Part shown: one piece after another, positions 49,697-58,372 of the stretch | Position numbering within the stretch: position 1 is the stretch's first letter | How the letters are laid out: each line of letters starts with the position of its first letter | Assembly (NCBI GenBank): GCA_963790245.1 | Contig: CAWBNP010000002.1 | Span: 1,426,001 to 1,490,000 of the forward strand | Direction of reading: 5' to 3' | Origin: JACCVG01 sp963790245 | Lineage (GTDB): Bacteria; Actinomycetota; Thermoleophilia; Solirubrobacterales; Thermoleophilaceae | DNA length: 64,000 nt | Position numbers and translations under genes: made by a program | The notes under the pieces: generated by a model | The model's input: the letters and a program-made list of their open reading frames with translations, nothing else | Told to the model about the DNA's origin: nothing | Database searches by the model: none

Positions 49697-52630
49697 GTGA
49701 TCGATCTCGCAGCGATCCTCGCCGGGATCGGCGCGGCCGCGGCCCTGCTCGCGCGCTCGCCCCGTGAGCTGAACCTCGGTCTCGCGCTGACCCTTGGCGG
49801 TGCGGCGTGGCTCGCGGCCGAGACGCTTGGCGGCCGGGCGCTCCCGCCGATATCACCGCTGCTGATCGCGGCCCTCGTCGTCGGGCTCGGCGGGCTGGCG
49901 CTGGCCACCTGGGTGCTGGCCCGCTGGCCGATTGCAATTCTGCCGGCGCTGCTGCTCGCCGCACCGCTGCGGCTGCCGATCGCCGCCGACGGCTCGAGCG
50001 CCCTGTTGTTCGAGTTCGTCCACGGCGGCGGTCTCGGCCGGCTCTACCCGCTCTATGCCGTTCTCATCCCCGGCCTCTGCGCGACGCTCTGGCGCGTCAA
50101 TCGGCAGACGGTTCCGTTCACCCTGCTCCCGAGGCCGATCGCGTGGCCCGCCGCCGCGTTGCTGGCGCTGGCGACGTTCTCGATTCTCTGGACCTTCGAG
50201 CCCGCAGCGACCGCCGATCTGCTGATCTTCTTCTGGCTGCCCTTCGTTCTGCTGTTCACGGTCGCGGCGCGCACCCCGGTCAGCGGCTGCTCCGAGCGGG
50301 TGCTGACCACGATCCTGATCGCGACCGCCACCGTGTTCGCCCTTCTCGGCGTCTGGCAGGCGATCAGCCAGAACCTCCTTTTCTACACCGAGCAGCTCGC
50401 CGTGGTCAATGAGCGCAGCGCGCTGTTCCGAGTGACAGGGGTCTTCCAGGATCCGAGCCACTTCGGCCGCTACCTGGTGATCGCGATCGTCCTGGTTTTC
50501 GTCGTCCTCTGGCTGGACCGGCTGCGCCTCGTCTGGGGTGCCCTGCTGATCGTGGCGCTCGGCGCGGGTCTGTTCTTCTCCTACTCCCAGTCGAGCATGG
50601 TCACCCTGGTCGTGGCCGTTCTCGCGGCGGCGCTGATGCTCGGCGACCACGCGACCAGGCGGATCGCGGCGGTGCTCTGCACGGTTACCGCGCTCGCGGG
50701 GGTCGGGGCCGGGATCTCGTTGGCGGTCATCGACGAGCCAGGCGTCACCGACTCGAGTCGCTCCCGCTTCCGGCTTGCGGCCGACACCGCTGCCGTCGCC
50801 CTCGCCCACCCGCTGATCGGGGTCGGGCTGGGCTCCCAGCCCGCGGTCACCCGGACAGAGCAGGACTCCGGGTTGAGCGAAGACCGCAACGTCTCCCACA
50901 CGACACCCCTGACCGTGGCCGCGGAGCTCGGCGCGCTCGGGCTCGGGCTCTACTTCGCCCTGCTCGCGGGCGCCGCCGTCGCGGTCCGCCGCGTGCTCTC
51001 CGAACGGCGCGGGCTCGGGGCCGCGCTCGGGGCGGTGCTGCTCGCACTGGTCGTCCACTCCTTCCTCTATGCCGGCTTCTTCGACAACCCGCTCGTCTGG
51101 GGAGCGCTCGGGCTGCTCGCCGGCGCCGCCTCGGGGCTGCGCGCCGATCTCGTTCGCCGCATCCGGGACGAGCGTGCCGGCATGAACGGATACGCGCCGA
51201 TCGCCGCCGTCGTGGCGGCGCTGGGTGTCGCGCTGCTGCTCAATTTCGGCCACCGGTGGGCGCGCGTCGGCGGAGTCGTCCTCGTCCTGGCCGGAGCCGC
51301 GCCGCTCGTCGTCGGTCGCTTTCCCGGCGTGCTGGACGTGGGCAACATCTCGCCGCTGCTCGTGGCCGCCGGGTTCGTCGCGGTCCTGGTGACGGGAGTG
51401 CTCGCGGTGGCGTTCGTCCGCTGGCCGTGGCTGGCGGTCGTGCTCGGCCTGCTGGCCGGGCTCCGGATCCCGCTCAACCTGGCGGACCCAAGCCCTACCA
51501 ACCACCTGGTCCCGCTCTGGCTGGTCGTGATCGCCGGTCTGCTCGCCCTGCTCTGGCGTGGTCGCCGCCAGAGGTGGCCCGCACCGCGGCTCGGGCCGAT
51601 CGGCTGGGCGCTCGGCGGCTGGGTGCTGCTCGTGGCGATCAGCCTGGCCTGGACCAGCGGCCTGGACCAGGGCGCTTACACGTTCGTCGCCTTCTACGCC
51701 TCGTTTGGCTCGCTGGCGGCGATCGTCGCCTCACTCGACCCGCGCGAGGGTTTCCCGCGGGCTGTCGTCGCGATCCAGGTCGTCCTGATGGTCCTGCTCG
51801 CGCTGGTCGCCGTCTACCAGGTCGCGGCCGGCCACTTGTTCTGGAATCCGGAGCTGATCGACGGAAACATGCGGCTCGGCTACGTGCGGGCGAACTCGCT
51901 CTTCTGGGATGCCAGCGCGCTCGGACGGTTCGAGGGGCTGGCCTTGATCGTGATCGTCGGTCTGCTCGCGCTCTCGCGCAAGCGATGGAGCATCGGGGGT
52001 GCGGCCGCCCTCTGCGCGATCGGCTTCACCGGCCTCGTGCTCTCCTACTCGCGCTCCGGCCTCGTGATGGTCGTCGCCGGGGTCGTGCTGGTCGCACTCG
52101 TCTGGCGCCCGCGACTCGCCGTGCTGCTCGCCGGAACTGCGACCGTCGGGATTCTCGCGGCCGCCGCGCTCACGATCGCGGGGACAGGCGACCTCGAACG
52201 GCTGACCTCGGGACGGGTCTCGATCGCCGCCGAAGGTCTCGCCGCGTTCGAGTCGGCGCCGCTGATCGGCGTCGGGCTCGGGGGCTACCCGTCCTCCCAC
52301 ACGGTTGTGCTCGGGATCGCAGCAGAGCTGGGGGCGCTCGGCCTGATCGCGTTCCTGGCGCTGCTCGCGACGGTCGTGCTCGCCGTCATGCGCCCTGCCG
52401 ATCCCGGACGGGATCGGACGTTCCGCCTGGTGGCGGCGATCGCGCTCGCCGGGCTGCTGACCCACTCGATGCTCGACTCCGGGCTCTTCGACGACGCCGC
52501 CACGTGGGTCCTGATCGCGATCCTCGGCGTGCTCGCCGCGCCGGAGGACCACCGCGAGAGCTCGCAATCAGGGACCAGGCTTGCGCGCGGCGAACCCCGG
52601 TGGGGTTACCGCTCGGAGCGAGCCTCCTGA
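49697..52630 (+). CDS. Double-length O-antigen ligase/polymerase-like membrane protein
   Basis: A 977-residue polytopic protein built from two consecutive Wzy/WaaL-like units. Each half has about ten to twelve helices, a motif of the RVTGVFQDPSHFGRYLVIA type (first) or RANSLFWDASALGRFEGLALIV (second), a SYSQSSMV/SYSRSGLV loop, and the late PLIGVGLG with AAELGALGLG and LLVHSF or LLTHSM. Halves meet near residue 495 (MNGYAPIA). Such proteins link oligosaccharide units or attach polysaccharide to lipids. The GTG start follows TAGGCT by 6 nt. The last 20 residues (RLARGEPRWGYRSERAS) are encoded across a palindrome at 52593-52607 and look like non-conserved tail. Confidence 0.85.
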   Translation: MIDLAAILAGIGAAAALLARSPRELNLGLALTLGGAAWLAAETLGGRALPPISPLLIAALVVGLGGLALATWVLARWPIAILPALLLAAPLRLPIAADGSSALLFEFVHGGGLGRLYPLYAVLIPGLCATLWRVNRQTVPFTLLPRPIAWPAAALLALATFSILWTFEPAATADLLIFFWLPFVLLFTVAARTPVSGCSERVLTTILIATATVFALLGVWQAISQNLLFYTEQLAVVNERSALFRVTGVFQDPSHFGRYLVIAIVLVFVVLWLDRLRLVWGALLIVALGAGLFFSYSQSSMVTLVVAVLAAALMLGDHATRRIAAVLCTVTALAGVGAGISLAVIDEPGVTDSSRSRFRLAADTAAVALAHPLIGVGLGSQPAVTRTEQDSGLSEDRNVSHTTPLTVAAELGALGLGLYFALLAGAAVAVRRVLSERRGLGAALGAVLLALVVHSFLYAGFFDNPLVWGALGLLAGAASGLRADLVRRIRDERAGMNGYAPIAAVVAALGVALLLNFGHRWARVGGVVLVLAGAAPLVVGRFPGVLDVGNISPLLVAAGFVAVLVTGVLAVAFVRWPWLAVVLGLLAGLRIPLNLADPSPTNHLVPLWLVVIAGLLALLWRGRRQRWPAPRLGPIGWALGGWVLLVAISLAWTSGLDQGAYTFVAFYASFGSLAAIVASLDPREGFPRAVVAIQVVLMVLLALVAVYQVAAGHLFWNPELIDGNMRLGYVRANSLFWDASALGRFEGLALIVIVGLLALSRKRWSIGGAAALCAIGFTGLVLSYSRSGLVMVVAGVVLVALVWRPRLAVLLAGTATVGILAAAALTIAGTGDLERLTSGRVSIAAEGLAAFESAPLIGVGLGGYPSSHTVVLGIAAELGALGLIAFLALLATVVLAVMRPADPGRDRTFRLVAAIALAGLLTHSMLDSGLFDDAATWVLIAILGVLAAPEDHRESSQSGTRLARGEPRWGYRSERAS
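52593..52607. repeat. Palindrome AACCCC-GGT-GGGGTT
   Basis: Perfect 6-bp inverted repeat with 3-nt loop inside the last codons of the polysaccharide polymerase gene, next to the convergent gene's stop; same family as 46105-46119. Confidence 0.6.
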
Positions 52631-53022
52631 ACCTGCACCGGCGTCTGGAACGTGATCGTGCGCGGCGGCTCGCCAAGCCGGACCCGTAGCCGGTAGTCGC
52701 CGGGAGCGACCGGTCGGCCGTCGTCGTCGGCCCCGTCCCACTCAAGTCGCGTCCGACCGGCCGGGATCACGAGGTCGTCATCGAGCTCGCGAACGACCGC
52801 GTCGGACTCGTCGACCATCTCGGCGTCGATTGTCGCCGGGGCGCGCACCAACAAGACGAGTCTGGCGGGCTCGCGACCCGGCTCGAGCGTCGCTGAGACC
52901 TTCACGGCCCGCGCGAGTGGGCGATCCTGCTTGAGCGCTTGGGTCCGAGCGAATGCAACCGCACACCCGGCGATCAAAGCCACCATCAGCGCGGTGATCC
53001 CGAGGCTCCGGCCGCGCGGCAT
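52606..53022 (-). CDS. Membrane-anchored FlgD-type Ig-like domain protein
   Basis: A 138-residue protein with an N-terminal membrane helix or uncleaved signal (ITALMVALIAGCAVAFA) and one extracytoplasmic FlgD_ig-like domain: RLVLLVRAPATIDAEMVDESDAVVRELDDDLVIPAGRTRLEWDGADDDGRPVAPGDYRLRVRLG (the W-D-G-x-D-x2-G-x-V motif and GxYxxxV are diagnostic). A Cys near residue 21 could be a lipid site but no clear lipobox is seen. Such domains are widely used as adhesive or scaffold modules, not only in flagella. ATG at 53022 preferred; TTG at 53028 is possible. Confidence 0.78.
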   Translation of the reverse strand: MPRGRSLGITALMVALIAGCAVAFARTQALKQDRPLARAVKVSATLEPGREPARLVLLVRAPATIDAEMVDESDAVVRELDDDLVIPAGRTRLEWDGADDDGRPVAPGDYRLRVRLGEPPRTITFQTPVQVQEARSER

Positions 53023-53044
53023 GGTCAAGCTTTGGTCGGAGACA

Positions 53045-54004
53045 TCATTGTGTCTGGTCGGCGCCGACGATCACCACGACCTCGGCGTTGCCGCCGAGAT
53101 CCTCGGTCTGGGGATCGATCGGAGCGACCTCGCTGATGTTCAGTTCCTTGGCGACTGCGCGCGCGGCTGGCTCGTTTCCGGCGGTGAACTTGACGACCGA
53201 CCGGTCGGTCGCCGCGGGGTCGGCGTCGCCGACGTTGCCCTTGCGGAAGCCGGCGGACTCGACCGTGTCGCCGGTGGATGCGGCGAGCCCGGGCACCTGG
53301 GTCCCATTCAGCACTGCGACGGTGACCTGGGAGGGATCGAGCGGCCCGTCGTCGGGTTCGGCCCCACGGTTCGAACCCTGATCGCCGTCCGTCGCGCCGA
53401 GCTCACTGACCGTCTGCGGCAGCTCGACCGGCTCGGCTTCACCGCCGGATCCGAGGCTCGAGATCCCGAAGATCACCGCGCCGCCGATGATCAGCACGCC
53501 CGCAACAAGCAGCACGAGCATCCGCGGCTCCATACGGGCGTACCAGGGCCGGGACGGCGGTGGCGCCATCGGTCGTTGCGCGACGCGGGATGGCGGTCGG
53601 CTCGGAGGCAGCGGCCGCGGCGCGGGTGGAGGAGTTAGCGGGGCTCCGCTCGCAGGAGCACCGGGCGGTGCGGGCGGCGGCGTGGTTCCCGGGGCGGCCG
53701 TCGATGATGCCCCGGGGGGAGAGGGTGCCTTGCCGGCCGACGCACCGGCAACCGTTGCCGGCGACTGTGCGACCGCCGTCGCACCCGGCGCGCGCGGAGC
53801 GCTCGGAGCGTTCTGCAGGCGCTGGGCGGCGAGGCCTGGTGGCATCGGTGGTGCAACGCGGTCTGAGCCGGGTCCCTGTTCGAGCAGCCTGCGGAGATCC
53901 CGTGATTGGGAGAAGTAGAGCGCGGCAAGTACCGCGAGGCCGATCATCGCCGCGAAGCCCGCGTACGCGCCGATCTGCTGGATGACGTCAAAGATCCTGT
54001 CCAT
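53045..54004 (-). CDS. LytR_C domain membrane protein
   Basis: A 319-residue protein with two membrane helices. The first (AAMIGLAVLAALYFS) is near the N-terminus, then a long Pro/Ala-rich cytoplasmic or surface segment (about residues 40-160), then a second helix (MLVLLVAGVLIIGGAVIFGI). The C-terminal 100 residues are a LytR_C domain: VTVAVLNGTQVPGLAASTGDTVESAGF, then VKFTAGNEPAARAVAKELNISEVAPIDPQTEDLG and a final AEVVVIVGADQ. LytR_C domains often accompany LCP proteins that attach wall polymers. TATGAT at 54017-54022 on this strand is a probable -10, in the 26-nt gap to asnB. Confidence 0.85.
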   Translation of the reverse strand: MDRIFDVIQQIGAYAGFAAMIGLAVLAALYFSQSRDLRRLLEQGPGSDRVAPPMPPGLAAQRLQNAPSAPRAPGATAVAQSPATVAGASAGKAPSPPGASSTAAPGTTPPPAPPGAPASGAPLTPPPAPRPLPPSRPPSRVAQRPMAPPPSRPWYARMEPRMLVLLVAGVLIIGGAVIFGISSLGSGGEAEPVELPQTVSELGATDGDQGSNRGAEPDDGPLDPSQVTVAVLNGTQVPGLAASTGDTVESAGFRKGNVGDADPAATDRSVVKFTAGNEPAARAVAKELNISEVAPIDPQTEDLGGNAEVVVIVGADQTQ

Positions 54005-54016
54005 GGCGGCGATGCG

Positions 54017-54022
54017 ATCATA
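54017..54022 (-). promoter_or_regulatory. -10-like element of the LytR_C gene
   Basis: TATGAT on the minus strand, 12 nt before the ATG at 54004, so the leader would be very short. The divergent asnB promoter must occupy the same 26-nt region. Confidence 0.45.
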
Positions 54023-54030
54023 GACGCGGC

Positions 54031-55878
54031 ATGTGCGGCATAGCCGTGATCCTCGACCCGGCTGGAAGCGCGCCGCCCGATGCCGGCGCTCGGATGGCGG
54101 CTGCGCTGCGCCACCGCGGCCCGGACGGGAACGCGATCCGCCGCGACGGCCCGGTGACGCTGGTCCACACCCGCCTGGCGATCATCGACGTCGCCGGCGG
54201 CGATCAGCCGCTGACCTCCGAGGACGGCTCCGTCAGCGCGATCGTCAATGGCGAGATCTACAACCACCTCGAGCTGCGCGAGGAGCTCGAGAGCCTCGGC
54301 CACCGGTTCGCGACCCGCTCGGATTCGGAGGTTGTCGTCCACGCCTATGAGCAGTTCGGCGACGATCTGGTCCGCCGGTTGAACGGCATCTATGCGTTCG
54401 TCGTCTGGGATTCGTCTCGTCGACGGCTACTCGCCGCACGAGACCCGCTCGGCGTCAAGCCGCTCTACTGGTGCACGGACGGAACCCGGCTGTCGATCGC
54501 GTCCGAGATCGGCGCGCTGCTGGCCGCCGGTCTGAGCAGGGCGCGGGTCGACCGGATCGCTCTCGACCATTTCCTGGCGCTCCGGTGCGTCCCCTCCCCG
54601 CGCACGCTGTTCGAAGGCGTGCAGCGGCTACCGGCTGCTACGACGTTGACCACGAGCGGCGGAGAAGTCGTGCTGAGCGGGTTCCGCGAGCTCCCGCGCG
54701 AGCAACTCGCCGGGAGCGCGGACGAACTGGCCGAGGAGCTGCGCGAGCGGTTCATCGACGCCGTCGAGCGGCAGATGATGTCTGACGTCCCCTACGGCGC
54801 ATTGCTCTCGGGCGGAGTCGATTCGGCGGCGATCGTAGCGGCGATGGCGAGCCGCACCGAAGTCGTCCCGTCGACGTTCTCGATCGGCTTCCCGGGGGCG
54901 GGTGACACGCTCGACGAGCGCGCTGCGGCCGCTCGCACGGCGGCCGCGATCGGCACCGACCACCACGCGACCGCGATGGAGGCGAGCGGCTTCATCGGCG
55001 AGCTCTCCGAATGCGTGCGGCGGCTCGAGGAGCCGTGCGGGATGCCGTCGGCACCGGCGCTGCTCCAACTGAGCCGGTTTGCCGCGCGCCACGTCAAGGT
55101 TGTTCTCTCCGGCCAGGGAGCCGATGAGCCTCACGGTGGCTATGGCCACCACCGCGCAGCGGCTGCCCTGCCGTTGCTGGAACGCGTGCCGAACGCGCTG
55201 GCGCCGCTCGCGCGCGGCATCGCCGACGCGCTCCCACGCAACGAGCGCGCGAAGCGGGCAGCGCGGCTGATCGGGGCGATGCCCGACAGCGACCGGCTGC
55301 TCGGCCTGGTCGAGGTCACCGACGCGGCTCAGCGGCGGCGCCTGGTCGGGGCCTCCCCGGAGGAGGCGCTGCCCGAGCGCCGCGCGAGGGCCGAGGCGAT
55401 CATCTCGGGCGTCGGCGACCGCTCGCTGCTCGAGCAGGCGCTCTATCTCGACACCCACCTGTTCCTGCCCGACCGGCTGCTGCTGTGCGCCGACAAGATG
55501 TCGATGGCCAGCTCGCTCGAGCAGCGGGTCCCCTATCTCGACCTCGACCTGCTCGCGTTCGTCGAGCGGATCCCCGTCGAGCTGCGCTCCGGCAAGACGC
55601 TCCATCGCGCGGCGGTCGCCGAACTCGTTCCGCCTGAGGCGCTTCAACGCCCCAAGCACGGCTTCTCGACCCCGTATGACCAATGGCTGCGTAGTTCCCT
55701 CGGCGAGGAGGTTGCGCGACGGTACGCGGCCGACGGGCCGCTCGCCGGGCTCTTCGACAGCCAGGAGGTCAACCGCCTGGTCGCGCACCATCGCAGCGGC
55801 CGCTCCGACCACAAGAACCTCCTCTACTCGCTGCTCGAGCTCTCCGAGTGGCACGCGATCTTCATCGAGGGCGCGTGA
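54031..55878 (+). CDS. asnB: Asparagine synthetase (glutamine-hydrolysing)
   Basis: Aspartate, glutamine and ATP to asparagine, 615 residues. The N-terminal glutaminase starts at Cys2 (MCGIAVILD), followed by RHRGPDGNAIRRDG, NGEIYNHLELREEL and the RDPLGVKPLYW segment. The synthetase domain has the PP-loop LLSGGVDSAAIVAAM, GQGADEPHGGYGHH and KMSMASSLEQRVPYLDLDLL. In this setting, beside polysaccharide genes, it may serve glycan modification (amidotransfer) rather than free asparagine, as seen in capsule clusters; both are possible. The stop overlaps the flippase GTG (GTGA). Confidence 0.93.
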   Translation: MCGIAVILDPAGSAPPDAGARMAAALRHRGPDGNAIRRDGPVTLVHTRLAIIDVAGGDQPLTSEDGSVSAIVNGEIYNHLELREELESLGHRFATRSDSEVVVHAYEQFGDDLVRRLNGIYAFVVWDSSRRRLLAARDPLGVKPLYWCTDGTRLSIASEIGALLAAGLSRARVDRIALDHFLALRCVPSPRTLFEGVQRLPAATTLTTSGGEVVLSGFRELPREQLAGSADELAEELRERFIDAVERQMMSDVPYGALLSGGVDSAAIVAAMASRTEVVPSTFSIGFPGAGDTLDERAAAARTAAAIGTDHHATAMEASGFIGELSECVRRLEEPCGMPSAPALLQLSRFAARHVKVVLSGQGADEPHGGYGHHRAAAALPLLERVPNALAPLARGIADALPRNERAKRAARLIGAMPDSDRLLGLVEVTDAAQRRRLVGASPEEALPERRARAEAIISGVGDRSLLEQALYLDTHLFLPDRLLLCADKMSMASSLEQRVPYLDLDLLAFVERIPVELRSGKTLHRAAVAELVPPEALQRPKHGFSTPYDQWLRSSLGEEVARRYAADGPLAGLFDSQEVNRLVAHHRSGRSDHKNLLYSLLELSEWHAIFIEGA

Positions 55879-57368
55879 ACGACAGGCTCTCGAGCTCGCG
55901 CACGCTGGCCCGCAGCACGGCATTCACCTTCGGTGGCCAGGCCGCGACGCTGCTCGCCGCGTTCGTCGCGGTGCCGCTGCTGGTCGGCGGGCTCGGGACG
56001 GCGCGCTTCGGCGTCCTGACACTCGCGTGGGTCGTAATCGGCTACGCCCAGGTATTCGACCTCGGGATCGGTCGGGCGCTCACGAAGCTGACTTCCGAGG
56101 CAATCGGCGCCGGGCGCGAGGCCGAGGCGCCGAACCTCTTCTGGACCGCGCTCGCAGGGATGGTGGGCCTCGGCGTTCTGATCGGCGGGGCCCTCGCGCT
56201 AGCCACCCCGTGGCTTGTCACCAGCGCCCTCAACGTCCCGGCCGCGCTCGAGCAGGAGACCCTGATCACCTTCTGGCTGCTCTGCGCGAGCCTGCCGCTG
56301 GCGATCGGCGGCGCCGCCCTGCGCGCCCACCTGGAGGCATGGCAGCGGTTCGACCTGGTGAACGCCGTCGTCGTCCCGGCCGCGCTGATCACCTACTTCG
56401 GCCCGGTCGTCGCACTCGCGTTCGAGGACAGCCTCCCGCTCGTCGTCGGCGCGGTGATCCTCAGCCGCGTCTTCTCGACCTCGGTCAACTTCTTCAACTG
56501 CATGCGGATTACCCCGGCGCTGCGCCGAAGTCGGCGGGCGAGTCGCGAGCGGCTGCGCGAGCTGCTCGGCATCGGCAGCTGGATAACGGCAGCAAACGTG
56601 ACCAACGCGTTGATGCAGGCATCGGATCGGTTCTTGATTGGCGTCTTCGCGACACTCACCGCCGTTGCCTACTTCGCGACCCCCTACGAAGTGGTCACCC
56701 GTCTCTGGCTGGTCTCATTCGCCGTCGCCTCCGTCTTCTTCCCCGCCTTCGCGCTGACCCTGCAGACCGATCCCGCTCGCGTGCGGACGATCTTCAGCGG
56801 CGCGCTGCGCTTCGGGTTCATCGCCCTTTTCCCGGTCGTCCTGCTGATCGTCGCCTTCGCCGAGGAGGGGCTCGCACTGTGGCTCGGGCCCGAGTTCGCG
56901 ACGGGCAGCACGGTCGTTCTCCAGTGGCTCGCCGCGGGCGCGCTGATCGCCAGCCTCGCCCAGATCCCCTTCAGCCTGGTCCAGAGCGCACGGCCGGACC
57001 TGGTCGGCAAGCTGGCGCTCGCCGAGCTACCGGTCTACCTCGCGCTGTTCATCGCGGTGCTCGAGGGTTACGGGATCGGGGCCGCGGCGGCGATCTGGGC
57101 GCTCCGGGCTGCGGTCGACATGGTCGCCCTGCTGTGGATGTCAGGCCGCGTCGCACCAGGCAGCGTCGCGGCGCTAGGTTCGCTCGGGGTGGCGGGGGGG
57201 GTGGCCCTCGCGCTGCTCGGGGTCGCTTCCCAGCTGACCGGTGCCGGCGCGAAGATCGTCTACGTGGGAATAGTTCTCGCAGCCTTTGCGCCGCTGGCCT
57301 GGAACGGCCTGCTCGGTCCCGGGGAGCGCGACCGTGTCCGAACAAGGCTAAGGCCGGCGCGGGCATGA
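55875..57368 (+). CDS. Polysaccharide flippase (Wzx/MATE-like)
   Basis: A polytopic membrane protein of 497 residues with about 12-14 helices, of the polysaccharide transporter (PST/MVF) superfamily. It moves lipid-linked repeat units across the inner membrane. TAFTFGGQAATLLAAFVAVPLLVGGLG, LTLAWVVIGYAQVFDLGIGRALTKLTSEA and ALMQASDRFLIGVFATLTAVAYFATPYEV are typical. The GTG at 55875 gives a GTGA overlap with asnB; an in-frame upstream codon at 55848 would make a longer, less likely form. The stop overlaps the glycosyltransferase ATG. Confidence 0.88.
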   Translation: MNDRLSSSRTLARSTAFTFGGQAATLLAAFVAVPLLVGGLGTARFGVLTLAWVVIGYAQVFDLGIGRALTKLTSEAIGAGREAEAPNLFWTALAGMVGLGVLIGGALALATPWLVTSALNVPAALEQETLITFWLLCASLPLAIGGAALRAHLEAWQRFDLVNAVVVPAALITYFGPVVALAFEDSLPLVVGAVILSRVFSTSVNFFNCMRITPALRRSRRASRERLRELLGIGSWITAANVTNALMQASDRFLIGVFATLTAVAYFATPYEVVTRLWLVSFAVASVFFPAFALTLQTDPARVRTIFSGALRFGFIALFPVVLLIVAFAEEGLALWLGPEFATGSTVVLQWLAAGALIASLAQIPFSLVQSARPDLVGKLALAELPVYLALFIAVLEGYGIGAAAAIWALRAAVDMVALLWMSGRVAPGSVAALGSLGVAGGVALALLGVASQLTGAGAKIVYVGIVLAAFAPLAWNGLLGPGERDRVRTRLRPARA

Positions 57369-58372
57369 ACAAAGACGGGCAACGGATCCTCTTCGTCGTC
57401 CCCGGCCGCTGGAGCTTCATCCAGATCGACCGGGAGATCCTCGAGCAGCGCTGGGCGGTCCGCGAGTGGCACCAGCCGGGCCGTATCCCGAATCTCCCCG
57501 GCCTGATCGCCGCCGTGTGGCGCGCCGACCTCGTCTTCGGCTGGTTCGCCTCCTGGCACAGCTTCTTCCCGATCCTGCTCGCCTGGCTGCTGCGCAAGCC
57601 CTCGGTGCTGATCGTGGGCGGCTTCGATACGGCGAACATGCCCGAGATCGGCTTCGGTTACCAGCAGGGCGGCCTGCGGCGCTTCGCTAGCCGGCTGATC
57701 ATGCGCCGCGCCGGCCGGCTGGTGACGAACTCCTTCTACAGCCGTGATGAGATCGCTCGCAACACCGGCATCCCTGCTCAGCGGGTGACCGTCGTCCACC
57801 ACGGGATCCCGGACGACTTCGGCCCGCTGCCCGAGCAGGACGAGCGCGAGCCGATCGCCCTGACCGTCGGTCACCTCGCCCGTTCGACGCTCGTCCAGAA
57901 AGGCCACCGTGCGTTCGTCGAGGCGGCGGCGCTTGCACCCGAGATCCAGTTCGTGTTCATCGGCCGCTGGCTCGACGATGCGATCGGGGAGCTGCGCGGG
58001 CTGGCCGGGCCGAACGTCAGGTTCACGGGGTTCGTAGAGGATCGGGAGCGTGACCGGCTCTACCGCAGCGCGGGCGCGCTCGTCCAGGCCTCCCACCACG
58101 AGGGGTTCGGGATGGCCGTCGCGGAGGGCATGCTCGCCGGCTGCATCCCGGTGGTCGTCAACACGACGGCGATGCCGGAGGTCGTCGGCGACACGGGCGT
58201 GCTGATCGAAGCGCCCGATCCGCCGCTTGTCGCCAACGGCATCCGCCGCGCCCTGGAGTTCGATCGCGAGGCCCGCTCGCGTGCACGCGAGCGCGTGCTC
58301 AGCGAGTTCCCGATCTCGATGCGTCGCGCAGGGATCCAGCGGGTGGTCGAGGAAGCTCTCAGCGACAGATGA
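57365..58372 (+). CDS. Glycosyltransferase family 4
   Basis: A 335-residue GT-B glycosyltransferase. The C-terminal donor domain is clear: VVHHGIPDDFGPLPEQD, ALTVGHLARSTLVQKGHRAFVEAAAL, QFVFIGRWLDDAIGELRGLAG and the EX7E motif in SHHEGFGMAVAEGMLAGCIPVVVNTTAMPEVVGDTGVL. The N-terminal acceptor half opens RILFVVPGRWSFIQIDREIL. Adds a sugar to a lipid-linked or surface glycan. The ATG overlaps the flippase stop (ATGA). Confidence 0.9.
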   Translation: MNKDGQRILFVVPGRWSFIQIDREILEQRWAVREWHQPGRIPNLPGLIAAVWRADLVFGWFASWHSFFPILLAWLLRKPSVLIVGGFDTANMPEIGFGYQQGGLRRFASRLIMRRAGRLVTNSFYSRDEIARNTGIPAQRVTVVHHGIPDDFGPLPEQDEREPIALTVGHLARSTLVQKGHRAFVEAAALAPEIQFVFIGRWLDDAIGELRGLAGPNVRFTGFVEDRERDRLYRSAGALVQASHHEGFGMAVAEGMLAGCIPVVVNTTAMPEVVGDTGVLIEAPDPPLVANGIRRALEFDREARSRARERVLSEFPISMRRAGIQRVVEEALSDR

